Origin: an uncultured Oscillospiraceae bacterium | GTDB lineage: Bacteria > Bacillota > Clostridia > Oscillospirales > Acutalibacteraceae | Direction of reading: 5' to 3' | DNA length: 64,000 nucleotides | NCBI GenBank assembly: GCA_905192745.1 | Contig: CAJJLZ010000011.1 | Location: 11,156 to 75,155 of the forward strand | Shown here: positions 25,853 through 33,891 of the stretch, in pieces | Layout of the letters: every line of letters starts with the position of its first letter | Numbering within the stretch: position 1 is the first letter of the stretch | Position numbers and translations under genes: made by a program | The notes under the pieces: generated by a model | Told to the model about the DNA's origin: nothing | The model's input: the letters and a program-made list of their open reading frames with translations, nothing else | The model's database searches: none

Positions 25853-27622
25853 TTATTCGGTGGGCGCAAACTGCGAATTGTACAGGTTGGCGTAGAAGCC
25901 GCCGCGGGCGAGAAGCTCGTCATGCGTTCCCTGTTCCACCACATTGCCCTTGTCCAGCACCAGGATACGATCGGCGTCCCGGATGGTGGACAGGCGGTGG
26001 GCGATGATAAAGGTGGTTTTCCCCTTCATCATTTTCCGGAAAGCGCGCTGGATACGCATCTCAGTCAGGATATCCACCGAGCTGGTCGCCTCGTCCAAAA
26101 TCAGCATCGGCGGATTCATCAGCATGGCCCGCGCGATGGTCAGAAGCTGCTTTTGCCCCTGCGAGAGGTTTCCGCCGTCCTCCGCGATCAGGGTTTGGTA
26201 ACCCTGCGGCAGACGGCGGATAAAGCTGTGGGCGTGCGCCGCCCGCGCGGCGGACTCCACTTCTTCATCGGTCGCGTCCGGCTTGCCGTAAGCGATGTTG
26301 TCCCGCACCGTTCCGGCGAAAAGCCAGGTCTCCTGCAGCACCATCCCGAAGCTGCGGCGCAGGCTGTCCCGCGTCAAATCGGTGATATCCCGGTCCTCCA
26401 CATAAATATGCCCGCCGTCCACCTCATAAAAGCGCATCAGGAGATTGACCAGCGTGGTTTTCCCCGCGCCGGTCGGTCCGACGATAGCGACCGTCTCCCC
26501 GGGGCGGACTGTCAGGCAGAAGTCCTCGATCAGCTTCCGGTCGGGCGCGTAGGAGAAAAATACGTCCTCGAACCGGACCGCGCCCTGCGCATTGGTCAGT
26601 TCCGCCGCCCCATCCGGTTCGGCGGACTGCTCCGGCTCGTCCATCACGGCGAACACCCGGCGGGCGGAGGCCATTGCCAGCTGGAGCTGCATCGTGATCG
26701 AGGTAATCTCGTTGAAGGGCTTGGAAAACTGCGCGGTATAGGTCAGGAAGCTGGCCACCCCGCCGGTCGTCAAAGTCCCGCGGAGCACGGCAAGAATGCC
26801 GAAAATTCCGACCAGCACATAGGCGATGTTGTTCACGAAACGGGTAGAGGGGTTCACCAGCGCGGAGGCGAACTGGGCGCGGTAACCGCATTCGTACAGC
26901 TCTCCGTTGATTTTGCCGAAACGAACCGCCTCCGTCTGTTCATAGCCGAAGGCCTTCACGGTACGCTGACCGCTGATCATTTCCTCGGCATAGCCGTTCA
27001 GCCGGCCGAGCGCCTTCTGCTGTTCCCGGAAGCGCTTGCTGCCGTATTTGGTGATGAAATACCCCACGAAAAAGCAAAGCGGGGTTACAAATACCACCAC
27101 CAGCGTTACCCACGGATTGAGGATCAGCATAAACGCCAGAGACAACAGCACCGTAATGACGCCGGACGCCAGCTGCGTAATCCCCTGATTCAGGCCGTCC
27201 GCAATCGCGTCGATATCGTTGGTGAAGCGGCTCATCATGTCGCCGCGGGAATTCGCGTCGTAATATTTGAGGGGAAGGCGGGACAGCTTGTTGAACAGAT
27301 CCACCCGCAGATCCCGCACCGTCCGGTTCGCGGCCACATTGGCGCACAGGGAGGTCAGCCAGGTCAGCCCGCTGCCCGCCAGATACAGGATACCGATTAC
27401 GCCGAGCGTCTTCAGCAGCGCCGGGAAAGAGGAAGTCTCCCCGCCCGGCAGAATCAGATCGATCGCCCGGCCGACCAGCTTGGGCGCGAGCAGCAGCGCG
27501 GCGTTTCCCACGAAAGCGGAAAACAGCACCCCGGCCATCAGCCCCCGATTTTTCCCAATATAGCCGAGGAGACGGGAAAGGGACGAACGCTCCCTTCCGT
27601 TTTTGGGGTTGGTGTTTTTCAT
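25853..27622 (-). CDS. ABC exporter half-transporter, catalytically canonical subunit
   Basis: 589 residues: an N-terminal six-helix exporter domain and a C-terminal ATPase domain. Walker A is VGPTGAGKTTLVNLL, Q-loop FGMVLQETWLFAGTV, Walker B LILDEATSSVD with the catalytic Glu, H-loop IIAHRLSTI. The signature is LSQGQKQ rather than LSGGQ. Its partner (27619-29385) has the inverse pattern, so the pair forms one intact and one degenerate ATP site, as in heterodimeric TM287/288-like exporters. Substrate unknown; the family exports drugs, lipids or peptides. The start overlaps the partner's stop by 4 bases. Confidence 0.9.
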   Translation of the reverse strand: MKNTNPKNGRERSSLSRLLGYIGKNRGLMAGVLFSAFVGNAALLLAPKLVGRAIDLILPGGETSSFPALLKTLGVIGILYLAGSGLTWLTSLCANVAANRTVRDLRVDLFNKLSRLPLKYYDANSRGDMMSRFTNDIDAIADGLNQGITQLASGVITVLLSLAFMLILNPWVTLVVVFVTPLCFFVGYFITKYGSKRFREQQKALGRLNGYAEEMISGQRTVKAFGYEQTEAVRFGKINGELYECGYRAQFASALVNPSTRFVNNIAYVLVGIFGILAVLRGTLTTGGVASFLTYTAQFSKPFNEITSITMQLQLAMASARRVFAVMDEPEQSAEPDGAAELTNAQGAVRFEDVFFSYAPDRKLIEDFCLTVRPGETVAIVGPTGAGKTTLVNLLMRFYEVDGGHIYVEDRDITDLTRDSLRRSFGMVLQETWLFAGTVRDNIAYGKPDATDEEVESAARAAHAHSFIRRLPQGYQTLIAEDGGNLSQGQKQLLTIARAMLMNPPMLILDEATSSVDILTEMRIQRAFRKMMKGKTTFIIAHRLSTIRDADRILVLDKGNVVEQGTHDELLARGGFYANLYNSQFAPTE

Positions 27623-29385
27623 CCGGCCGCCTCCTCTCCCCGTTCCTGCGAACGGCAGATTTCCTGATAGACTCCGCAGGAAGCCAGCAGCTCCTCATGC
27701 GTCCCCACACCGGCCAGACGGCCGTCGTCCATCACCAGAATACAGTCCGCCTGCCTGACCGCACTCACCCGCTGGGAAACGGTGAACACCGTCATCGCCC
27801 GGCTGGCCTGCCGCACCGCCCGGCGGAGGGCCGCGTCGGTCGCGTAATCCAATGCGCTGGACGCGTCGTCCAGAATCAAAATCTCCGGCTCCCGCACCAT
27901 AGCGCGGGCGATGGTGAGCCGCTGCTTCTGTCCGCCGGAGAAGTTGGCGCCGCCCCGTTCCACCGGAGAATCGTACCCCTGCGGCAACCGCTCGATAAAT
28001 TCGGCGGCCTGCGCGATAACCGCCGCCCGGCGAACCGCCTCGCCGTCCGCGTCCGGACGGCCCCAGCGGATATTTTCCGCGACCGTGCCGGTGAATAGCT
28101 CCGCCTTCTGCGGAACCAACCCGATTTTTCCCCGCAGCGCGTCCAGCGGATAATCCCGCACATCCACCCCACCGACCCGCACGGTTCCCGTCCGTACATC
28201 GTAGAAACGGGCAATCAGGCTCATCAGGGTGGTTTTGCCCGATCCCGTTCCGCCGATTACCCCGACGGCGGCGCCGCGGGGAACGGCAAAGGAAACGTCG
28301 GTCAGTTCATCCTCGCCGTCGTCATAGGAGAAAGAAACGTGGTCGAACTCCACCGCAGGCGCCGCCGCATCCTCCTTCGGCGGGACAGCCGCCCCGGCGA
28401 TGGAGGATGCGGTCTCCAGCACCTCCAGCACCCGGCCGGCCGAGGCGTACGCCTTGGTAAAGGTAATGACCAGATTCGCCACCACGATCAGCGCGAGCAG
28501 AATCTGGTTGACATAGTTGATAAAGGCGATAATCTCACCGGTGGTCATCCCCCCGGCTTCCACCCGCACCCCGCCGAACCAGACGATAGCGAGGATGGCG
28601 GCGTTCATAATCAACTGCGTCGCGGGATTCAGAAAGGCCGAAAGCCGCCCCACCCGGATCGCCGTGTCCCGATGCTCGTCGGCGGCGTCGGCAAACCGCC
28701 GCTGCTCCCGTTCGGTACGGGCGAAAGCGCGGATCACCCGCACGCCGGACAGATTTTCCCTCAGCACCAGCGTCAGGCCGTCCAGCTTCCGCTGTACCAG
28801 ACGGTGCAGACGAACCGTCGCTTTCATTACCAGCGTGATAATCAGCACAAAAAGCGGGATCGCCACCACGATCACCAAGGAAAGCCGCCAGTCGATGGTC
28901 AGCGCCATAATCACCCCGCCGATGCAGAGAAAGGGCGCGCGGATCACCAGACGGATCAGCATCGCCACCGCATATTGAAGCTGGTTGACATCGTTCGTCA
29001 CCCGGTTGATCAGGGACGGCGTGCCGAAACGGTCCAGCTCCGCATGGGAGAAGGTAGCTATCTTTTGAAACACCGCGTTTCGCACGCCGGTGCCAAACCC
29101 CTGCGAGGTAACGGAGGCCACATACTGGCACACCAGCGCGCAGCAGAGGCCGACCGTGACGATCCCCAGCATCACGCCGCCCATTTTCAAAATATAGCCG
29201 GTATCCCCCGTCGCCACGCCCCGGTCGATCACGCGGGCCATCAGCAGCGGGAGATACAGCTCCAAAACCGCCTCGATCAGTTTGAACAACGGACCGAGGA
29301 CGCAGTGACGCCGATACGGCTTTAAATAGGGAAACAGCCTGGAGAGATGAAGCTGCCCGCCCTTTTTGTCCTTTCTGCCGCTCAC
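27619..29385 (-). CDS. ABC exporter half-transporter, degenerate-site subunit
   Basis: 588 residues from GTG 29385 (AAGGAGG upstream). Walker A is IGGTGSGKTTLMSLI and the signature FSGGQKQRLT is canonical, but the Walker B position has Asp507 instead of Glu (ILILDDASSALD) and the H-loop has Gln538 instead of His (VSQRVSAV). These two replacements are the hallmark of the non-hydrolysing site in heterodimeric exporters. It is the first gene of a two-gene operon with promoter 29430-29458. Confidence 0.9.
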   Translation of the reverse strand: MSGRKDKKGGQLHLSRLFPYLKPYRRHCVLGPLFKLIEAVLELYLPLLMARVIDRGVATGDTGYILKMGGVMLGIVTVGLCCALVCQYVASVTSQGFGTGVRNAVFQKIATFSHAELDRFGTPSLINRVTNDVNQLQYAVAMLIRLVIRAPFLCIGGVIMALTIDWRLSLVIVVAIPLFVLIITLVMKATVRLHRLVQRKLDGLTLVLRENLSGVRVIRAFARTEREQRRFADAADEHRDTAIRVGRLSAFLNPATQLIMNAAILAIVWFGGVRVEAGGMTTGEIIAFINYVNQILLALIVVANLVITFTKAYASAGRVLEVLETASSIAGAAVPPKEDAAAPAVEFDHVSFSYDDGEDELTDVSFAVPRGAAVGVIGGTGSGKTTLMSLIARFYDVRTGTVRVGGVDVRDYPLDALRGKIGLVPQKAELFTGTVAENIRWGRPDADGEAVRRAAVIAQAAEFIERLPQGYDSPVERGGANFSGGQKQRLTIARAMVREPEILILDDASSALDYATDAALRRAVRQASRAMTVFTVSQRVSAVRQADCILVMDDGRLAGVGTHEELLASCGVYQEICRSQERGEEAAG

Positions 29386-29429
29386 GATATTCCTCCTTGT
29401 TCATCCTTTGCCTTTGGTAATTCCATCCT

Positions 29430-29458
29430 ATGGTATCATCCCCGCCTCTTCTTTGCAA
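29430..29458 (-). promoter_or_regulatory. Promoter of the ABC exporter operon
   Basis: Minus strand TTGCAA (29458-29453), 17 bases, extended TGA-TACCAT (29435-29430). Confidence 0.65.
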
Positions 29459-29505
29459 GCGTTCGGCGCACAGAAAAACAATATTGCCGTTAGCCTGCCC
29501 AAAAA

Positions 29506-29536
29506 GGCCGCCGGATACGCGCTGTACCCGGCGGCC
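29506..29536 (-). terminator. Terminator of the amino-acid ABC importer operon
   Basis: GGCCGCCGG and CCGGCGGCC arms, with five Ts following on the minus strand (29505-29501). Confidence 0.85.
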
Positions 29537-29543
29537 TCTGCAT

Positions 29544-30311
29544 TCAATTCTGATGAAAACGGGAAAGGAAGGCGCGGGTGCGGTCGCTTTGGGGGTTTTC
29601 AATCACCTGCCGCGGGTCGCCCTGCTCCACGATCACGCCGCCGTCCATGAAAATCACCCGGTCGGACACATCCCGGGCAAACGCCATCTCATGCGTGACG
29701 ATCACCATGGTCATATGCTCCTCCGCCAGATCGCGGATGACCTTCAGGATATCCCCGGTCAGCTCCGGGTCCAGCGCGGAAGTCGGTTCGTCGAAAAACA
29801 GAATCTCCGGCTGCATGGCGAGCGCCCGTGCGATCGCCACCCGCTGCTGCTGCCCGCCGGAAAGCTCACAGGGATAGGCCCCCTCCCGGTCGGCCAGCCC
29901 AACCTTGTCGAGAAGAGCGCGGGCCTGCGCCTCCGCGATTTTCCGGCCCTTTTTCGCCACCCGCACCGGCGCCTCGATAATATTGCGCATCACCGTAAAA
30001 TGCGGAAACAGGTTAAAGCTCTGGAATACCAGCCCGAAACGGCGGCGGATCTGCTGCAGCACCGGAGCGGGGCTGTACACCGCCTTTTCCTGTCCCGCCG
30101 GCGTATCCGCCATTACCAGATCGCCGTAAGCGATCCGCCCGGAATCCGCCCGTTCCAGCAGAGTGGCGCACCGCAGAAGAGTGGATTTTCCCGAGCCGGA
30201 GGGACCGATCACCGATAACACCTCGCCCTGCTCCACTTCGAAGGAGATGTCCTTCAACACGGTGTTGTCCCCGAAAGATTTCTGAAGATTCTGTGCCGAT
30301 AGCACGCTCAA
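29544..30311 (-). CDS. Polar amino-acid ABC transporter ATP-binding protein
   Basis: 255 residues of the GlnQ/HisP family. Walker A IGPSGSGKSTLLRCATLLE, GLVFQSFNLFPHFTVMRNI, signature LSGGQQQRVAIARAL, Walker B EILFFDEPTSALDPELTGDIL and H-loop VIVTHEMAFARDVSDRVIFM are all canonical. It powers import together with the permease at 30327-30971 and the binding protein at 31084-31968. Specificity among amino acids cannot be read from the ATPase. Confidence 0.95.
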   Translation of the reverse strand: MSVLSAQNLQKSFGDNTVLKDISFEVEQGEVLSVIGPSGSGKSTLLRCATLLERADSGRIAYGDLVMADTPAGQEKAVYSPAPVLQQIRRRFGLVFQSFNLFPHFTVMRNIIEAPVRVAKKGRKIAEAQARALLDKVGLADREGAYPCELSGGQQQRVAIARALAMQPEILFFDEPTSALDPELTGDILKVIRDLAEEHMTMVIVTHEMAFARDVSDRVIFMDGGVIVEQGDPRQVIENPQSDRTRAFLSRFHQN

Positions 30312-30326
30312 GGTTCTTCCCCTCCC

Positions 30327-30971
30327 TTACCGGTAATAGCCGAGCTTTTTCTCCGCAAGGGAGAAGCCCTTGGACACCACGGCGTTCATAATCAGATAGA
30401 ATACGCCGGCCACAATGATCGGCAGGAGAGACACCATGCTTGTCTGGAGCTTCTTCGCCATACTGGTGATCTCCACTACCGCAATGATCTGAGCCAGCGA
30501 GGTATCCTTCACCAGCGTCATAAATTCGTTTCCCAGCGGCGGCAGAATCTTTTTGATTACCTGCGGCATCACAATGCGGAAAAAGGTCTGGGTTTTGGAA
30601 AAACCCAGAACATTCGCCGCCTCATGCTGGCCGACCGGGATACTCTCAATACCGCCACGGTAAATTTCCGCAAAATACGCGGCATAGTTGAGGGAAAAAG
30701 CGATGATCGCCGTCTGCATCCGGGAAAAGCCGTTGCCTCCCAGCCCCAGCCCAAACCAGAAAAAGATAAGCTGCAGCATCAGCGGCGTCCCACGCATCAC
30801 CAGCAGGTAGGCCTGCGTGACCCAGCGGATCGGCGCGATGCGGGACATCCGGCCAAAGGCAACCAGCAGCCCCAAGGGGAGCGCAAACAGCAGCGTAAAG
30901 AAAAAAATGGTCAGCGCCGCCAACGTCGGTTCCACCAGATGCGGCAGGATCTTTCCTATGTCTTCCAGCAT
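30327..30971 (-). CDS. Polar amino-acid ABC transporter permease
   Basis: 214 residues from ATG 30971 (GAGGTGG upstream; the frame opens slightly earlier). Five predicted membrane spans. The family motifs MRGTPLMLQLIFFWF and EIYRGGIESIPVGQHEAANVLGFSKTQTF, the EAA loop contacting the ATPase, are clear. HisM/GlnP type, probably a homodimer since only one permease gene is present. Confidence 0.94.
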   Translation of the reverse strand: MLEDIGKILPHLVEPTLAALTIFFFTLLFALPLGLLVAFGRMSRIAPIRWVTQAYLLVMRGTPLMLQLIFFWFGLGLGGNGFSRMQTAIIAFSLNYAAYFAEIYRGGIESIPVGQHEAANVLGFSKTQTFFRIVMPQVIKKILPPLGNEFMTLVKDTSLAQIIAVVEITSMAKKLQTSMVSLLPIIVAGVFYLIMNAVVSKGFSLAEKKLGYYR

Positions 30972-31008
30972 GGTCCGCCACCTCACAAAACAAAAAATAA
31001 CACAAACG

Positions 31009-31033
31009 CAGGGGCCGGATCAGCCGGCCCCTG
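31009..31033. terminator. Hairpin between binding-protein and permease genes
   Basis: A 10-bp perfect GC stem, CAGGGGCCGG/CCGGCCCCTG, with loop ATCAG. In the direction of the operon (minus) only a broken T-stretch follows, so partial termination or mRNA stabilisation of the upstream binding-protein message is plausible. Confidence 0.55.
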
Positions 31034-31083
31034 TGCTTTTTGATACACTTGCCGCCGGAGCGCTTTCTCCGGACAGACGGGTC

Positions 31084-31968
31084 TTATTTGCTCTCCGAAC
31101 CGCTCTCCGACTTGGCCTCCAGTTCGGTCAGGTGCGCGATATAATACCGGGCGACGATTTCATCCATGATAACCGCATCACTGGTACCCTGCCGCAGCTC
31201 GTACATCGCCTGAACATTGTCGGGAACCTCTACGGCCGCACCGTCCTTAATGATGCTCTTGACATCCTCGCGGCCGTCCAGCGCACCGGCGGCGGTGGAG
31301 CCCTTCTGCAGAGCGACAACCTTATCCTTCAGATCGCCGACCTTTTCGATGCCGTTGGCCTTCAGGGTAACAACCACCTGACGGTTCTCCATATACGGCT
31401 CGCTCAGGCACATTTTTTCCTGCCGCTCGGCGTCGATGCTCATGCCGTTCCAGATGCAGTCGATGGTGCCCTCGTTCAGCTCCGCCTCTTTATAATCCCA
31501 GTCGATCGGCTGAAGCTTCAGCTCCACGCCCATGCGGGAGCAGACTTCCTTCGCCAGATCAATGTCATATCCAATGATATCACCGCTGTCCACATCACGA
31601 TAGCCCATCGGCGGGAAGGAATCGTCCAGTCCGAGGACGAAGACCTTCTTGTCCTTCACCTTCTGCAGGGAATCGTCGGTGGCGGTGGAGTCCGGGATGC
31701 TCTCCGGCACGATGGAGGTATCCTTGCCGAACCACTTCGTGGTGATCTCCGCCAGCTTACCGTCCTTCTTCATCTCGCAGAGGATCTTCTGCACCTCGTC
31801 CCGCAGGGCCTGATCCGCCTTGCGGAAGCCGATCGCGTACTGTTCGTCCGACAGGGACTCGTCCAGCACGACGTACTCCACATTCTTTTTGCCGCCGGAA
31901 CAGCCCACCAGCAGCAGGGCCGCCATAACCGCAGCAACGGCGGCCGCTATAACGCGCTTCATCTTCAT
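31084..31968 (-). CDS. Amino-acid ABC transporter substrate-binding lipoprotein with circularly permuted fold order
   Basis: 294 residues from ATG 31968 (GGAGAGGAAGGG upstream; the frame is open to 32196 without signal). Lipobox LVGC at residues 20-23. Residues 28-83 (KNVEYVVLDESLSDEQYAIGF... to KKDGKLAEITTKWFGKD) are what normally ends a HisJ/GlnH-type binding protein. After a linker (84-107) comes the normal beginning, KVFVLGLDDSFPPMGYRD, GYDIDLAKEVCSRMGVEL, and the hinge-distal lobe SIDAERQEKMCLSEPYMENR. The protein stops just after DAVIMDEIVARYYI, where the 28-83 segment would normally continue. All core elements are present once, in permuted order. Ligand-contact positions are retained, so it is probably functional. 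First gene of the importer operon. Confidence 0.9.
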   Translation of the reverse strand: MKMKRVIAAAVAAVMAALLLVGCSGGKKNVEYVVLDESLSDEQYAIGFRKADQALRDEVQKILCEMKKDGKLAEITTKWFGKDTSIVPESIPDSTATDDSLQKVKDKKVFVLGLDDSFPPMGYRDVDSGDIIGYDIDLAKEVCSRMGVELKLQPIDWDYKEAELNEGTIDCIWNGMSIDAERQEKMCLSEPYMENRQVVVTLKANGIEKVGDLKDKVVALQKGSTAAGALDGREDVKSIIKDGAAVEVPDNVQAMYELRQGTSDAVIMDEIVARYYIAHLTELEAKSESGSESK

Positions 31969-32116
31969 AGAAACCCTTCCTCTCCTGAATATACCGGCCT
32001 GTCCCTTCCCGGTCACGCCTTCCGGCCGCCAAACCGCCGAAAAAGATTCGGCAGGCCCGGCAAATCGGCGGATCGACATACATAGGAATAAACGGGGGCC
32101 GTTTTCAACTGTTTTT

Positions 32117-32145
32117 ATTTTATCGTATCTCATTACTAAAGTAAA
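32117..32145 (-). promoter_or_regulatory. Promoter of the amino-acid importer operon
   Basis: Minus strand TTTACT (32145-32140), 17 bases, TAAAAT (32122-32117). The leader to the start codon is about 140 bases. Confidence 0.6.
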
Positions 32146-32377
32146 GCGATAAATTGCATTTTTCCGTCTTTTACCGTTTTTTCGATAAAAATGCAAAGAC
32201 CGCTTTACGATTCCCGGATATTTCAGACAAGTTCTCCGAAAAAAGCCGGGGATTCGTCAAAACTCAAAATCATGAGATATCAAGAGATAACGAAAGATTT
32301 TATCCGATTGAAAGAGATAATCATATATAATCACGATTTTCATATCCTGCCAGAGAATTCCCGAGATTTTTCCTCGG

Positions 32378-32406
32378 TTGAAGTTCATATGAACTTATGA
32401 TAAAAT
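32378..32406 (+). promoter_or_regulatory. Promoter with operator-like palindrome for the DUF1836 gene
   Basis: TTGAAG 32378-32383, 17 bases, extended TGA-TAAAAT ending 32406. The perfect palindrome GTTCATATGAAC (32383-32394) sits in the spacer and ATGAAC recurs just downstream, suggesting autoregulation by the downstream protein. Confidence 0.6.
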
Positions 32407-32490
32407 ACAAATGAACTCAAAAGAAGATCGAACGAACTTTTAAAAACGTAAAGTTTTCCCTACCAATTGAAAGAAAGGAGGCTGTCTGAA

Positions 32491-33090
32491 ATGGATCGAC
32501 TGGATACCTTACCGGGAACCCGGCTCCCCCTTACGGCGGAAGCCAGAACGGACGCTTTCGCCTCCCTCTCCCCGATTTTCGCTGTTTCCGGCGGCGGGCT
32601 GCTTCTCTCCCAAATCACCGAAATGACCGGATTGGGCGGCAGCACAATTCAGAATTGGGTGAAACGCGGCTGGGTCTCCAAGCCGGTGAACAAACGATAC
32701 GGCGAGCTGCACGTCGCCCGCATTCTGCTGATTAACCTGCTCCGTCCCGCCATGCAGCTGGAAAAGATCGCCGCCCTGCTGGGGTATATCAACGGAAGCG
32801 TAGACGACCGGACGGACGATATTATCCCGGAGACACGGCTTTACAGCCTGCTTTGCTCGGCGATTCTGGAGCTGTCGGAAAGCGAACCGGTTACGCACGA
32901 GTCCATCATAACTCTCACTGAATCGCGACTTGAGGGTTATGAGGGCCCCGTGCCCGACGCCGCCGGCCGTTTGAAAAACGCGCTGTCCATCATGCTGATG
33001 AACGTGGCCGCCGCCATGCTCATGCAGTATGCGGACGGAATTTTCGAACGAACGGTGAACGCCGGAAGCGGCGGACCCGCAGGGCGGTGA
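32491..33090 (+). CDS. DUF1836 family MerR-like regulator
   Basis: 199 residues from ATG 32491 after AAAGGAGG; the frame opens at 32467. The central part LLLSQITEMTGLGGSTIQNWVKRGWVSKPVNKRYGELHVARILLINLLRPAMQLEKIAALLGYINGS is a MerR-like helix-turn-helix as in DUF1836. The C-terminal third is helical and hydrophobic. Members are common in Clostridia; targets are unknown. The promoter palindrome suggests self-control. Confidence 0.8.
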   Translation: MDRLDTLPGTRLPLTAEARTDAFASLSPIFAVSGGGLLLSQITEMTGLGGSTIQNWVKRGWVSKPVNKRYGELHVARILLINLLRPAMQLEKIAALLGYINGSVDDRTDDIIPETRLYSLLCSAILELSESEPVTHESIITLTESRLEGYEGPVPDAAGRLKNALSIMLMNVAAAMLMQYADGIFERTVNAGSGGPAGR

Positions 33091-33153
33091 TCACGCCCCG
33101 TTCCCCGCGCATTCGAATGCAGTCTATTTCAATGAAACAGGAGGGAATTCCCC

Positions 33154-33810
33154 ATGTTTGAGTGGTGGAACGCATTGTCCACGATCCAGCAGGTATTCTA
33201 CATTCTCGCCATCCCCTCGACCATTATTCTGGTGCTCCAAACCATCCTCCTTCTCTTCGGGATCGGCGGCGACCACGACGCGGATATTTCCGCCGATACG
33301 GACGCCGGCATGGATATCGATGCGGAGGTGGACGCGGACGGCAGCTTTGTCCCCGAGCACGATATGCCCCACGATCAGGGGGCCGAGCACGAGGCCGGTC
33401 TGCGTATCCTGACGGTACGCGGTATCGTCGCCTTTCTCGCCGTGTGCGGCTGGATCGGCGTCGCCGCGCTGGACATGGGAGCGGCCCCCGTTCTCGCCTC
33501 CGTCCTCGCGATTATCGCGGGACTCGCGGCTATGGTACTGGTCGCCGTGGTGCTGCGCTTCTCCCTGAAGCTGCAGCAGAGCGGCAATCTCGACCTGAAA
33601 AATGCCGTGGGCCTGACCGGCGAGGTATACCTTCCCATCCCCTGCGGCGGCAAGGGAAAAATCACTCTGGTGGTACAGGATCGTTTTCTGGAGCTCGACG
33701 CCTCCTGCGCCGAGCGGGATCTTTCCACCGGTGAACAGGTCAAGGTGACCGCGGTCACCGAAAGCAACACTCTGATCGTCACCCCGCTGGGATCCGTTTC
33801 CGCGGGCTGA
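33154..33810 (+). CDS. NfeD/YuaF-like membrane protein, flotillin partner
   Basis: 218 residues. Membrane segments near residues 12-36 and 85-145 are separated by an acidic Asp/His-rich stretch (GGDHDADISADTDAGMDIDA). The C-terminal ~70 residues (LTGEVYLPIPCGGKGKITLV, VTAVTESNTLIVTPL) form the OB-like NfeD soluble domain. In Bacilli YuaF is encoded next to the flotillin YuaG; the same order here supports the call. It probably acts in membrane microdomain organisation. Ribosome site CAGGAGG. Confidence 0.75.
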   Translation: MFEWWNALSTIQQVFYILAIPSTIILVLQTILLLFGIGGDHDADISADTDAGMDIDAEVDADGSFVPEHDMPHDQGAEHEAGLRILTVRGIVAFLAVCGWIGVAALDMGAAPVLASVLAIIAGLAAMVLVAVVLRFSLKLQQSGNLDLKNAVGLTGEVYLPIPCGGKGKITLVVQDRFLELDASCAERDLSTGEQVKVTAVTESNTLIVTPLGSVSAG

Positions 33811-33891
33811 CCATCTCCGACAGGAGACCTCCCTTACAGGGAACGTCCGCCCATTCACCCGCGACCTTAAGTTAAAGGAGTGTGTTCGTCC

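Larger units (their letters stand above)
31969..32490. other. Divergent regulatory region between importer and DUF1836 gene
   Basis: About 500 AT-rich bases without a gene. It holds a minus-strand promoter for the importer (32117-32145) and a plus-strand promoter for the DUF1836 gene (32378-32406), with repeated GAGATA motifs around 32274-32325. Confidence 0.6.

Noticed and set aside
27911..28978. Several 80-150 codon plus-strand frames inside the ABC exporter genes
   Set aside because: They are shadows in Ser/Arg/Pro-rich alternative frames of GC-rich coding sequence.
32274..32325. GAGATA repeats as a possible CRISPR or iteron array
   Set aside because: Only short irregular hexamers without constant spacing or repeat length; no cas or replication genes nearby.
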